Origin: Clostridiales bacterium
GTDB taxonomy: Bacteria > Bacillota > Clostridia > Oscillospirales > Oscillospiraceae
Direction: 5' to 3'
Assembly: GCA_021201475.1 (NCBI GenBank)
Contig: JAJQEV010000059.1
Span: 72,906-136,905, forward strand
Length of the DNA stretch: 64,000 nt
Of the stretch, positions 34,217-42,737 are shown piece by piece. The position numbers and the translations under genes are program-made. Numbering within the stretch: position 1 is the stretch's first letter; every line of letters begins with the position of its first letter. The notes beneath the pieces are model-generated. The model worked only from the letters and a program-made list of their open reading frames with translations. It did not search any database and was not told the origin of the DNA.

Positions 34217-35485
34217 TCAGGTGTTGTAATTGTATTGTTCGTTGACGGCTTCGTTTTCTTCCGTATTCTCGTCCACTTCCGCCTCGAAGTTGATATCGAA
34301 ATTCGCCGTCTGATTCGTCTCCGTATTCTCCAGGACAGCGCGGTTCTTCCTCATCTCCTCCAGCTGCTCCGTTCTCCGTCTGGCGATCTGCTCAGAGATG
34401 GTATCCACGGAGTAATCCTCCTCCTGGACCTTTTCCATCCACGCAAGCATATTGCTTCGGATGGCCACCGCATCCTCGCCGTTCAGAACGCTCTTCCTGG
34501 CCGCAGCGTACTTTACCGCAGCGTCGGACATCTCCCTGGCCACTGCGTACTGGGCCGCCAGGTGGGCAACCTGTTCATCCAACAGGGCGATATACTGGGC
34601 GTTGATGGTCTCGTCATAGACCACCGGCTGCTCGTTCAGGGCGATACGGAAGGTTTCCGCCTTCTGATAGGCCGTCAAAAGCTGCACCTTGTTGCCGGCC
34701 GTGATGTCCTTCTGCTGGTCAATGGCATACGCCATGTTAGCGTAAACGCCCAGCTCATCATCAAAGGCCTTCTCCTCGGCGGTGAGCCGGTCATTCTGGT
34801 CCACATGGGCTTTCAGCCTGCCGTAGAGCCGCTGGCCTTCCTCTGTCTCCTGCATCTCCTTGAGGCGCTTTTTAAACTCCTCCACCTGCTTCCACTTTTC
34901 ATCGACCAGGACATCCGCGGCGCGGATGGTCTTTTCCAGGTTGTCGATCTCCTCATAGGTGTGGATGATATTGTCGTACTTCTCCATGTACTTGACCCGG
35001 GCCGCCAAAATCTGCTCCTTGCGGTCCTCCTGATCCTCAGGAATGTTGTCCCTCAGGAACAGGACACCCGCACTGAGGGCGTTCATGGCCCACTCCGCCT
35101 TGTTGGGGGAGCCGTCTTCTACAGCGGTCTTCCACGCCCGGGCCGCATAGAGCAGCACTCGGTCGATGCCCTCAATTTGGTCGAAAATCGTGGGGGCGTT
35201 GTCGATTTTTTTCAAGATCGCGTTGCGGGTCATCTCCATGTCGCCGCAGGGCTGGTTCTCACTGCTCTTCGTATCCGGAAGCTGGCCCTGGGCAAACTGG
35301 ATGCTGCGTAGCGTGCTAACGATTTCCTCGCCTTTGCTCCGGTTCTCGCTCATAACGGCGGCAGGGGATTCCTCCTTCTGCGGCGCAAGGCCCACAGCGA
35401 CCTTCACATCTTCGATCATCTTGCCCACCCCGCTGGCAGATGAACGGGACGCAGTCCGCTTCTTGTTTTTTCCCGTAAATGGCAT
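34217..35485 (-). CDS. Long helical protein of unknown function carrying an INFEA motif
   Basis: 422 residues, predicted mainly helical with coiled-coil segments (about 165-235 and 300-385) and no membrane segment. The N-terminus is basic and disordered; the last 40 residues are acidic and contain INFEA at 398-402, the same pentapeptide as in the 216-residue protein of the next gene. I recognise no family. Gap of 34 nt to that gene and 59 nt from the gene before it, so it belongs to the operon. It may be a scaffold or a substrate of the neighbouring AAA+ ATPase. Confidence 0.55.
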   Translation of the reverse strand: MPFTGKNKKRTASRSSASGVGKMIEDVKVAVGLAPQKEESPAAVMSENRSKGEEIVSTLRSIQFAQGQLPDTKSSENQPCGDMEMTRNAILKKIDNAPTIFDQIEGIDRVLLYAARAWKTAVEDGSPNKAEWAMNALSAGVLFLRDNIPEDQEDRKEQILAARVKYMEKYDNIIHTYEEIDNLEKTIRAADVLVDEKWKQVEEFKKRLKEMQETEEGQRLYGRLKAHVDQNDRLTAEEKAFDDELGVYANMAYAIDQQKDITAGNKVQLLTAYQKAETFRIALNEQPVVYDETINAQYIALLDEQVAHLAAQYAVAREMSDAAVKYAAARKSVLNGEDAVAIRSNMLAWMEKVQEEDYSVDTISEQIARRRTEQLEEMRKNRAVLENTETNQTANFDINFEAEVDENTEENEAVNEQYNYNT

Positions 35486-35544
35486 ACTTTTGTCCTCTCT
35501 TTCGTTTGATTGATTCAGGATGGATGATGGTATTTGTGCCGATG

Positions 35545-37149
35545 CTACCTCCTGTTGGCGCGTTCCTCCAGGATGCGGCTGGCTGTTTCACTGTCTAACT
35601 CGGAGGCTGCGTCGTGCGCCGCCGGCTGGACGCTCTCCAGGAGCGTTTGCAGGGTATCGGTCAGGTCGATGTTGCCGGTCTCCGAAACGGTCTGATACTC
35701 TGTGTCGGCGTTCTCCAGCGCAATTCCATAGCTGTACAACTGCCCCTGCACTGCGGCGACCGCATCTGTACCGGAGGATTTGATGCGCAGATACTCCCTG
35801 TACTTGTCAAAATATCCGTCCGAGACGGTGAGATACCGCTCGCAGCCCTCACAGTACTGGTCGAACTCCCCCTCGGTATAAAGGTTATTCCCGCAATACA
35901 GCAACACATTGACTGTGCGCCGCACTGTCCAATGGTCGCCGCGGTTCTCCGCCCGCTTCATGCGCACCACAAATTTGTCGATCCAGCGGATGCGCGTCCT
36001 GGGCAGCGGGTGATTCCGCGCCTTCAAAAGGCTCTGCTGCATGGCATCCCATTCCCCCTCCGAGGCCTCCCGGATTTGGAACGGCGACGCCCCCTTTCGG
36101 TAGGCCCATTCAGGCCAGGGCAGTTCGGCCAGGGCGGACAACTCCGGCTCCGCAAATACGATGTGGCTTTCCTGCAGGGGGTAATCCTTGGGCAACGGTC
36201 CGAACTGATGCACCAGAATGTCGATCAGCCGCTCCGACTCATTCTTATTCCTGGCGGAGCGCCGCAGGCGCTGGACGCGCTCCTCCATCGCCGTGATGCC
36301 GTTGTCGCAGAGGCAGCGGAACAGAGCTGCATAGGTGATTGGTTGCTTCAGGGAGGAAAACAGGCCCTGGCAATAGGCCCGCAGGCCGGGCTTATACATC
36401 CAGAAGTACAGGAAATTGGTATAGTCCAAAAGGGTTCCTTCCTCCCAGGCTTCGTCCCGGGCAAAGCGAACGTTCCCCATCAGCGTTTTCAGGCCGTCAA
36501 ACGTGAAAGCGCCCAACTCAAGGAACTGATCCCCAATCTTTTCCCGCAGCCGGTCGAAGAAGCACAGATTCTCCTGCTCCAGCAGCAGCTCCCGGGCGTT
36601 CCTGCAAAGGCTCTGGCCGGTTTCACTGTCCACATAGGCCAGAACGCTGCCCGGCCCGGTGTACAGGGCAAGCACCTCTTCCGTCATCTCCATCGGGCCG
36701 ACCAGGACGATGGTATCCCGACAGCTGTGAAACCGCTGTATCAATCTGTCCAGCAGCCTGGCCTTCGAGGGATAATCCGGCTGGAACAGCCTGGCGAAGG
36801 CCTCCATACGGAACACGAATGCGGATTCCCCGTTCTTCCTTCCCAGCTCCTTCGTCAGCCACTGGACGGCCTTCTCCTGGTCCAAATCAATGCAGACCTG
36901 CCCCTGAAAATCGGGCTTGAACCAAAGGTTCCTGGCGTAGTACTGGTGATAGCTGTCCGCATCCAACAGGGTCAGCTTCATCTGACTGCCCACCGCATCC
37001 AGAAAGTAGGTATAGCGATACCCGCTCCTGCGCAGGGAAAACCGAAGCCAATCGTCCAGCTTCAGCTGGATCGTACTGTCCAGGAAATAAATCTCCCCCT
37101 CGTGCTGGAACACGAAATACAGCTGTTTATGTGTGGAAAACAAACGCAT
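35545..37149 (-). CDS. Unknown 534-residue protein ending in the ILxxRAxRR tail
   Basis: A soluble mixed alpha/beta protein without a recognised domain. The first 120 residues are beta-rich (LYFVFQHEGEIYFLDSTIQL), the middle has an alternating pattern with a hydrophobic strand DTIVLVGPM, and the C-terminal third is helical. It ends SRILEERANRR, nearly the same tail as the 216-residue protein two genes downstream (QILKNRAGRR). The middle could be a degenerate P-loop fold, but no Walker A is present. Its function is probably tied to the AAA+ proteins of the operon through this tail. Confidence 0.55.
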   Translation of the reverse strand: MRLFSTHKQLYFVFQHEGEIYFLDSTIQLKLDDWLRFSLRRSGYRYTYFLDAVGSQMKLTLLDADSYHQYYARNLWFKPDFQGQVCIDLDQEKAVQWLTKELGRKNGESAFVFRMEAFARLFQPDYPSKARLLDRLIQRFHSCRDTIVLVGPMEMTEEVLALYTGPGSVLAYVDSETGQSLCRNARELLLEQENLCFFDRLREKIGDQFLELGAFTFDGLKTLMGNVRFARDEAWEEGTLLDYTNFLYFWMYKPGLRAYCQGLFSSLKQPITYAALFRCLCDNGITAMEERVQRLRRSARNKNESERLIDILVHQFGPLPKDYPLQESHIVFAEPELSALAELPWPEWAYRKGASPFQIREASEGEWDAMQQSLLKARNHPLPRTRIRWIDKFVVRMKRAENRGDHWTVRRTVNVLLYCGNNLYTEGEFDQYCEGCERYLTVSDGYFDKYREYLRIKSSGTDAVAAVQGQLYSYGIALENADTEYQTVSETGNIDLTDTLQTLLESVQPAAHDAASELDSETASRILEERANRR

Positions 37150-37179
37150 CCCTCCTCTCCTGCCGAAGTGTCGGCTCCC

Positions 37180-37671
37180 TTATTCTACGCCCACCAGGGA
37201 AATGGGAGCAGACATAGTTTGCTTCTGGCCGTTGCGCAGCAGTACGCTGACCCTGAGCTGCTCCTGGAGTCGGAGGCCAGCCTGCTGGAGCCCCGGCTCT
37301 TTCAGATTTGGGACAGAAACGCCGATTTCCTTCCGTGCGCCGCCCTTCTCTGTTACCAGCGTCAGGGAAAGGGCATCTCCTTCCGGGCAGCGAGCAAACT
37401 CCTGGTCGCACCAGACCTCGCCCTGCTCCAGCTCTGCTCCGCTGGCAAAGAGCTGACACGCCGTTTCATCCAAAACCAACTGCTCCCCGCTGGCCTTCCA
37501 GCGGAAGCAGAGGACCCCCAGCTTCATATCCTTCAGGTACTCTTTCCGGTACTGGTTGGCGTAGTCCATCAGGGGTGCGTTGTCATCGCCGATGACGCTG
37601 ACCTCCGGAAAATGGCAGTATGGGCACTCCGTGTCCATATAGCTGCCCCCACATACAATACAAGTTTTCAT
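37180..37671 (-). CDS. Small zinc-ribbon protein with a beta-rich C-terminus
   Basis: 163 residues. One zinc ribbon at the start (CIVCG at 4-8, CPYCH at 16-20), then about 120 residues of alternating strands (LGVLCFRWKASGEQLVLDE, DALSLTLVTEKGG, LRVSVLLRNGQ) suggesting a beta-sandwich. No family recognised. I chose the ATG at 37671 because it puts the ribbon at the N-terminus, as in the other ribbon proteins of the window, and has a GGAAG upstream. It lies 27 nt from the coiled-coil gene upstream and 30 nt from the gene downstream. Confidence 0.55.
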   Translation of the reverse strand: MKTCIVCGGSYMDTECPYCHFPEVSVIGDDNAPLMDYANQYRKEYLKDMKLGVLCFRWKASGEQLVLDETACQLFASGAELEQGEVWCDQEFARCPEGDALSLTLVTEKGGARKEIGVSVPNLKEPGLQQAGLRLQEQLRVSVLLRNGQKQTMSAPISLVGVE

Positions 37672-37698
37672 CGTATCTTCCGCCTTCCTCGCCATGCT

Positions 37699-39492
37699 TT
37701 AATGGCTGCTTACGATCTCCTGATAGCTTTTGATGGCCTGCCGCGCCTCCGAGAGGGTTCGCTCCGCCTGATTCATCTCATCCTGCAATCCCTTTGCCAA
37801 AGAGAACGGCTTGCGGTCGAAGAACCTGCCGTCCTCCTCCAGCCGCTTCACGATCACATTCAACGCGGACAGGCGCGTTTGCAGGCTTGCCAGGTCAGCT
37901 TCCTTTTGGGTCATGCTCTGGAACTCCAGCTCCAGCTGCTGATAGTCCTCAACGGCCTTCTGCTGGCGGGCCTGCGCCTCCGCCTGCTGCTCTGCCAGCA
38001 GCTCCCGCTGCTGCTCCTGCGCCTCATTCTCCCGCGCCAATCGGCTGATTTCCCGGGTCATTTGTTCGCAGTCCTTTATCCTGCGCTGTAGCTCCACCTT
38101 TTGCTGCTCCAGGGTGGCCTGAATTTTGTTCTCATTCTTCTGCTCCAGAGAGGCGTTCAACGCCTCTACCTCCGCCTTCATCTGCCTGGTTTTGTTGTCC
38201 ACCGCCTGGATGGAGCGCAGCATACTCTCTTTTTCCGTTTTGACCGCATTCAGCGCATCGTCGGCCTTCCGGTAGGCGGCCTCCGCCTCGGCAAGGGCCT
38301 GGCGCTCCGTTTCGCTCTCCCTGAGCTTGCACGCAATGCCTTCCTGCAGCTCTGCCTGCTTCTTCCGGCTCTCCTCCACATCCTGGGTATGCAGCTCCAA
38401 CTGGGCGTTCAGCTCGGGCAAGACTGCGCTCTCCAGCTTCACGCGCTCCGCTTCCTGCACGTCCACCTGCGCCCGAAGGTCGGCTTCCATCTGCCGCAGG
38501 GCGTCGTTCTCCTGCCTGAGCGTATCCGCCCGATCGCCGTACTGACGGTTCTTCTGTTCCAGCGCCGGATTCCCATGCTCCAGGCTGGCAATCTCCGCGA
38601 CCAGCTCCTGCGTGCGGGTTTGCAGCGTTTCCTTCTCGTTTTTCAGCTGCTCCGCAAGGGGAGCCTTTTCCGCAAGAAGGGCAGCCTGCGCCTCCTTCTG
38701 ACAGGTGAAGTGGTCAATGGCGGTACAGATCTCCTGATATGTCTGCTCCGTCTCCGCCAGGGACGTTTGCAGCGCCGTAAGCTCGGCCTGCTGCCCCTCC
38801 AGCGCATCCTTATGCTCCCGGAGCTTCTGCGTCTCGGCAGCCAGCGCCGCATTGCCTTCCGCAAGCGCCTGAATCTCCGAGTGCAGGGCTGCAATGTCGT
38901 TTTGGCAGGCTGCCCTGGCGCTGCCCAGCGCCTGCCGCTGGACGTTGAGCTGCTCCTGGGTGGTTTGCAGCTCCTGCACAGATTCCTCCAGAGCGCAATT
39001 CTCCGCCCGCAGCCCCTCCAGGTCCAACTGCCGCAGGCTATCCAGCTGGGCCGTCAGTGCCTGCTGCTCCGTTTGCAGACGGTCGGCCTCCTGCCGGCGC
39101 ACCTGCAAACGCTGGAGTTCCGCCCGCAGCTCCGCCACGTCCGCCTCCAACTCTGCGACGGCGGCCGCCTCCTGCTCCAGCTTTTCCCGCTCCTGCTCAT
39201 AGGCACTCACCCTCTGCTGAAGCGCCTGGGTGCGTTCCTGAAGCCGATGGTAGCGGGATTCGGCGGAAAGGGCCTGGGCATTGTTTTTTTCAATCTTGGC
39301 AGGCAGATTGCACAGCCAAATCAGCTTACTGGTCAGCTCATCGGCGTCGCCTACCGGGCTGGTTTCTATTCTCTGGTGCGCCTTCTTTACGTCCAGCTCC
39401 AGATTTTGGAACATCCCCAACAGCTCGTTCAGCGTCAGGTCGTCCCGCTCTCGGAATTTTTGAATATCGCTGCTGACGTTATCAAATCTCAT
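37699..39492 (-). CDS. Long coiled-coil protein
   Basis: About 597 residues. From about residue 60 to 560 the sequence is a nearly unbroken Leu/Glu/Gln/Ala heptad coiled coil with short interruptions. The N-terminal 60 residues (FDNVSSDIQKFRERDDLTLN) and the last 40 are less regular. SMC-like Walker motifs are absent, so it is not an SMC or Rad50 ATPase. It is probably a fibrous scaffold or tether for the operon complex. The start at 39492 follows AGGAGGAG by 8 nt. Codon and base use match the neighbours. Confidence 0.6.
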   Translation of the reverse strand: MRFDNVSSDIQKFRERDDLTLNELLGMFQNLELDVKKAHQRIETSPVGDADELTSKLIWLCNLPAKIEKNNAQALSAESRYHRLQERTQALQQRVSAYEQEREKLEQEAAAVAELEADVAELRAELQRLQVRRQEADRLQTEQQALTAQLDSLRQLDLEGLRAENCALEESVQELQTTQEQLNVQRQALGSARAACQNDIAALHSEIQALAEGNAALAAETQKLREHKDALEGQQAELTALQTSLAETEQTYQEICTAIDHFTCQKEAQAALLAEKAPLAEQLKNEKETLQTRTQELVAEIASLEHGNPALEQKNRQYGDRADTLRQENDALRQMEADLRAQVDVQEAERVKLESAVLPELNAQLELHTQDVEESRKKQAELQEGIACKLRESETERQALAEAEAAYRKADDALNAVKTEKESMLRSIQAVDNKTRQMKAEVEALNASLEQKNENKIQATLEQQKVELQRRIKDCEQMTREISRLARENEAQEQQRELLAEQQAEAQARQQKAVEDYQQLELEFQSMTQKEADLASLQTRLSALNVIVKRLEEDGRFFDRKPFSLAKGLQDEMNQAERTLSEARQAIKSYQEIVSSH

Positions 39493-39542
39493 AGATGGCT
39501 CCTCCTGCATCAGATTGGTTGAGGATACGCCCTCTGACCGCC

Positions 39543-41309
39543 CTATGTCCCACGCTCTGTGACGAACTTGGCCTCCGTCAGGCCAAACATCTTGTTATAA
39601 TCGGACAGCTCAATGGGAATGGTATGCCCCACAGACCTGGTTGTCGGCTCATAGTACTGCACCAGCATGGATACGATTTCAGACTCATCCATGGTAAAGC
39701 CGATGTGATGGAGCGGCTTTGAATACTTGTTGGGGAACTGCCGCTGATACTCATCCGTCATGTCCCGGTACGCCTTTATGATTTTATCCTGCATCGCGGG
39801 GGTCAGCGGCAGAATGGTACCGGCATGAGTGTCCTCGTCCGTTCCAATTGACAGGTGCGTAATCGCGCTGGCACCGTTTACGAAGGACGTGGGCGCTCCT
39901 GCGCTGCCGGACGCATCGGGCTGGCCGCAAATCCAGTACTCGTGCTTTGGAATCAGTTCCTGCCGGAAGTTGATGGCGTAATGGAAGCGCTTATCCGTTT
40001 CGGTATAAATGCCGATACCGTAGGGCGCTGTGCGCTTGATGGTCATAATGCCGGAGGCCAGCAGAGCCGCCCCCATGGAGACCGCGTATTCCCGGTCCTT
40101 CCCCAGGCTGTACTGGAACCGGCGGTCCCCGGTCCGGGACCGCTCAAAGTACCATTCCACTTGCTTTTGCACCAGGATAAACTTCCCGAATCCACCGGCC
40201 AGCACCACATAGAAGTCGAGCTTGTTATGCTTCTTCGTCCAAGCCGTGACCTCTTTCATGCATTTTTCCAGCGTTGGGGCGATGATCTCATTATACGCCT
40301 GCATAAGATGGGCAAAGGTGACGATGACCGGCTTTCTGCCGTATCGGATTTTGGCGAATTGCTCCGTATTGTCCAGCAGATCGGTCAGCTCCGCTCCGCA
40401 CTCCTCCACAGCATACCAGAGGCGCTTCTGGTTGTCACTACTGGAGTTCTGGGCGTTCTCCCCTCCGGCGTCCAGTGATACCTGATCCATCAGCTTATTT
40501 TCCAGGGAACTGACCGCCTTTCGGAAGCTGGCGTTCTTCGGAATGGCATCCGCGTCGCCCCCCGTCGCCTCCGCGATGGCAAGCTGCATCACCCGTTCCA
40601 TATAGGCGATACCGGCATTCCCGATTTTGCCGTTTTCGTTCTCCCCAAAGCCGGTGCGGTACAGCACCTTGATTTCCACAGAGGCGCCCTGAGAATGCAC
40701 CTCCGTCAGGGTCAGGTCCAGCGTACCGCCGCCGTAGTCAATAATGAGGAGGCGATAGCTCTGAGGCGCCGTCTCCCGGTACCGGTAGGCGAAGTAGGCG
40801 CTGGCCGCCGCCGGTTCGCTGACCACATTCACGTTTTTGACCTCCGGGATACTGCCGCAAATATCCCGCAGGATGGTGCGCCCGTCCATCTGCCCGTGCC
40901 GGACGGCGTTCTGGGTCGTCCACACCTCCGGCGCGCAGATGACAAGGTTTTCGATCTCAGAGGCCGCGTGATTGCTCAGAATCCTGTGAATCTGCTGCTG
41001 AAGAAACGCCCCCGCCACCCGCTTGGGGGTGTACTCCGCCGAATAGTTCCGGCTGCTGAGTGTGCGCTGATCCTGCTCGTTCAGCAGCATTTTGAACGCA
41101 GAGAAGGAAAGCGCTTCCGGGTCCTCCAGCTGGATATGGGCTTTCGCGCTGTATCCGGTCAGGAGGTTGCCGTCATCATCAATGCAGGCGACAGAGGGAA
41201 TCGCCTCAGGGTCCTTCTCCCCCGGTTTGCACAATTCGATTTTTTTCTCAATCTCGTCATAAAACGAAAAGCTGGAATAAGTACTGCCAAAATCAACGCC
41301 CAGGTTCAT
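39543..41309 (-). CDS. Hsp70/DnaK-like ATPase, divergent
   Basis: A 588-residue actin-fold ATPase. Phosphate 1 motif MNLGVDFGSTYSSFSFYD opens the protein; phosphate 2 is IIDYGGGTLDLTL; the adenosine motif is VVLAGGFGKFI. After the nucleotide domain (to about residue 400), PYGIGIYTETDKRF and LIPKHEYWICGQPD recall a shortened DnaK beta substrate domain; the last 120 residues are unlike DnaK. No DnaJ or GrpE gene is nearby. The start is the ATG at 41309, since the nucleotide fold begins there and AGGGGTGG lies upstream. It is first in the nine-gene operon and may couple protein remodelling to the AAA+ enzymes. Confidence 0.75.
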   Translation of the reverse strand: MNLGVDFGSTYSSFSFYDEIEKKIELCKPGEKDPEAIPSVACIDDDGNLLTGYSAKAHIQLEDPEALSFSAFKMLLNEQDQRTLSSRNYSAEYTPKRVAGAFLQQQIHRILSNHAASEIENLVICAPEVWTTQNAVRHGQMDGRTILRDICGSIPEVKNVNVVSEPAAASAYFAYRYRETAPQSYRLLIIDYGGGTLDLTLTEVHSQGASVEIKVLYRTGFGENENGKIGNAGIAYMERVMQLAIAEATGGDADAIPKNASFRKAVSSLENKLMDQVSLDAGGENAQNSSSDNQKRLWYAVEECGAELTDLLDNTEQFAKIRYGRKPVIVTFAHLMQAYNEIIAPTLEKCMKEVTAWTKKHNKLDFYVVLAGGFGKFILVQKQVEWYFERSRTGDRRFQYSLGKDREYAVSMGAALLASGIMTIKRTAPYGIGIYTETDKRFHYAINFRQELIPKHEYWICGQPDASGSAGAPTSFVNGASAITHLSIGTDEDTHAGTILPLTPAMQDKIIKAYRDMTDEYQRQFPNKYSKPLHHIGFTMDESEIVSMLVQYYEPTTRSVGHTIPIELSDYNKMFGLTEAKFVTERGT

Positions 41310-41448
41310 CCATGCCACCCCTAAACACCCATCCCGTTCTGACGAATCCGCGGTGCCGCACCGTTCAGCCCGTACGGAGCCTGCCTGCAAGGGAGATACG
41401 TCCCTCCATTGCGCAGTCAAAACGAAACAGAAAAATGATACTGCGGTC

Positions 41449-41477
41449 ATTATAACATAATCTATCGAACTTTGGAA
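41449..41477 (-). promoter_or_regulatory. Putative promoter of the Hsp70-AAA-HerA operon
   Basis: A TATAAT box (complement of 41449-41454) with a weak TTCCAA -35 box 17 nt upstream, 140 nt before the Hsp70 gene. Surrounding sequence is strikingly AT-rich compared with the genes. The 234-nt spacer 41310-41543 shows no gene and no clear terminator for the RCC1 genes, so read-through from them is possible. Confidence 0.45.
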
Positions 41478-41543
41478 TAGTTTTATATATTTTTTGTTTT
41501 CCTGTCAGCCGGTTTTCTGCGGGGACAGGTCTGCTTTGTGCAT

Positions 41544-42704
41544 TTATTCAGAGGCTCCCTGGCTCACCACATTGCACTGACCGAACTGGTTGCTTCCCAC
41601 GGCCACCATTGTGCCGTCGGACCGCAGCCCCACCGTATGGTTATCCCCGGCGGCCACGGCTACGATATCCGTCCAGCCGTCCACGTTGCACTGACCGAAG
41701 CTGTTGTCTCCCACGGCCACCGCTCTGCCGTCAGACCGCAGGCCCACCGTGTACTCATCTCCGGCGGCAACGGCCACAATGCCCGTCCATTCCTGCACAT
41801 CGCACTGGCCACGGTTGTTGTCTCCAACAGCTACAACGGTGCCGTCAAACCGCAGGCCCACTGTGTGGTTGTCTCCGGCGGCAACGGCCACGATGTTGGT
41901 CCAACTGACCACGCTGCACTGGCCATAGAAGGCGCCTCCCACAGCGGTCACTGTGCCGTCGCACCGTAGCCCCACCGTATGATGGTATCCGGCCGCTACG
42001 GCGGCCATCTCTGTCCAGCCGCCCACGCTGCATTGGCCGAAGGTGTTCCTCCCCACGGCTACCACGGCGCCGCCGGGGCGCAGGCCCACCGTGTGGTTGG
42101 CGCCGGCAGTCACAGCGATGATATTGGCCCAATCCTTCACGTTGCACTGGCCATCGTCGTTCTCCCCTACAGCCGCAACGGTGCCGTCGGAGCGCAGGCC
42201 CACGATATAGCTGTCTCCGGCGGACACCCCGATGATATTCTTCCATGCCTTTACGCTATACTGGTCAAAGCTGTTATCCCCCGCCACAGCCACTGTTCCG
42301 TCCTCCCGTATGGCAATCGTTGTCTGCCTTCCGCAGGCAATTATGGAGCCGCGGCAAAAGCCTTTGCCTGCCTCTCCGCTGGCCGGCTGATACCATTGGG
42401 GTTCCGTCCTGAACCGCTGCGCCCACCTGAGCCCCGCCGGTGTGTGGCAATTCGTGCAGATATGCTGCCGCAGCTTCGTGGAGACGTAGAACGTCACGCC
42501 GCCGCAGTTGGGGCAGGTCAGCGCGTCCGGTACCAGCTTCCGCTGCCAGTCCGCGGCCAGCGCGGACACCGGCCTGGCTCCCGCAGGAAGAGATGCGGTC
42601 AGCGCCCCATAACGCTCATAGTCACAGCTACGGTCAAAGCCGCAGCTGTGGCAAATCCACGGGGCGGAGCATTCCGCCCGGCAGACTGGGCAAATCCATA
42701 TCAT
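41544..42704 (-). CDS. Zinc-ribbon RCC1-repeat protein, copy 2
   Basis: 386 residues. The N-terminus has two zinc ribbons (CPVCRAECSAPWICHSCGFD, then CPNCGG with CTNCH). From about 135 the protein is six full and one partial 38-residue RCC1-type repeats with core pattern GQCxVxxWxxIVAVAAGxNHTVGLRxDGT, predicted to form a seven-bladed propeller. RCC1-type propellers bind proteins or nucleosomes in eukaryotes; in bacteria their partners are usually unknown. It is a tandem paralogue of the gene at 42738, 33 nt away, and lies just upstream of the Hsp70 operon. Cytoplasmic, no signal peptide. Confidence 0.8.
   Translation of the reverse strand: MIWICPVCRAECSAPWICHSCGFDRSCDYERYGALTASLPAGARPVSALAADWQRKLVPDALTCPNCGGVTFYVSTKLRQHICTNCHTPAGLRWAQRFRTEPQWYQPASGEAGKGFCRGSIIACGRQTTIAIREDGTVAVAGDNSFDQYSVKAWKNIIGVSAGDSYIVGLRSDGTVAAVGENDDGQCNVKDWANIIAVTAGANHTVGLRPGGAVVAVGRNTFGQCSVGGWTEMAAVAAGYHHTVGLRCDGTVTAVGGAFYGQCSVVSWTNIVAVAAGDNHTVGLRFDGTVVAVGDNNRGQCDVQEWTGIVAVAAGDEYTVGLRSDGRAVAVGDNSFGQCNVDGWTDIVAVAAGDNHTVGLRSDGTMVAVGSNQFGQCNVVSQGASE
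41565..42300. repeat. 114-bp tandem repeats coding for RCC1 blades (copy 2)
   Basis: Each 38-codon unit repeats with high DNA similarity (for example the GGCAACGGCCAC and CCCACCGT blocks recur about every 114 bp). Limits are approximate. Confidence 0.75.
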
Positions 42705-42737
42705 TGTACGTTTCCTCTTTCCTCGGGTATCGTCAGG

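Noticed and set aside
35614-38091. 825-codon open frame on the plus strand
   Set aside because: It is antisense to the 534-residue gene and parts of its neighbours. It lacks a ribosome site and has a low-complexity, Leu/Gln/His/Arg-rich composition typical of GC-rich shadow frames.
37699-39492. Coiled-coil protein as an SMC or Rad50-type ATPase
   Set aside because: No Walker A, signature or Walker B motif at either end.
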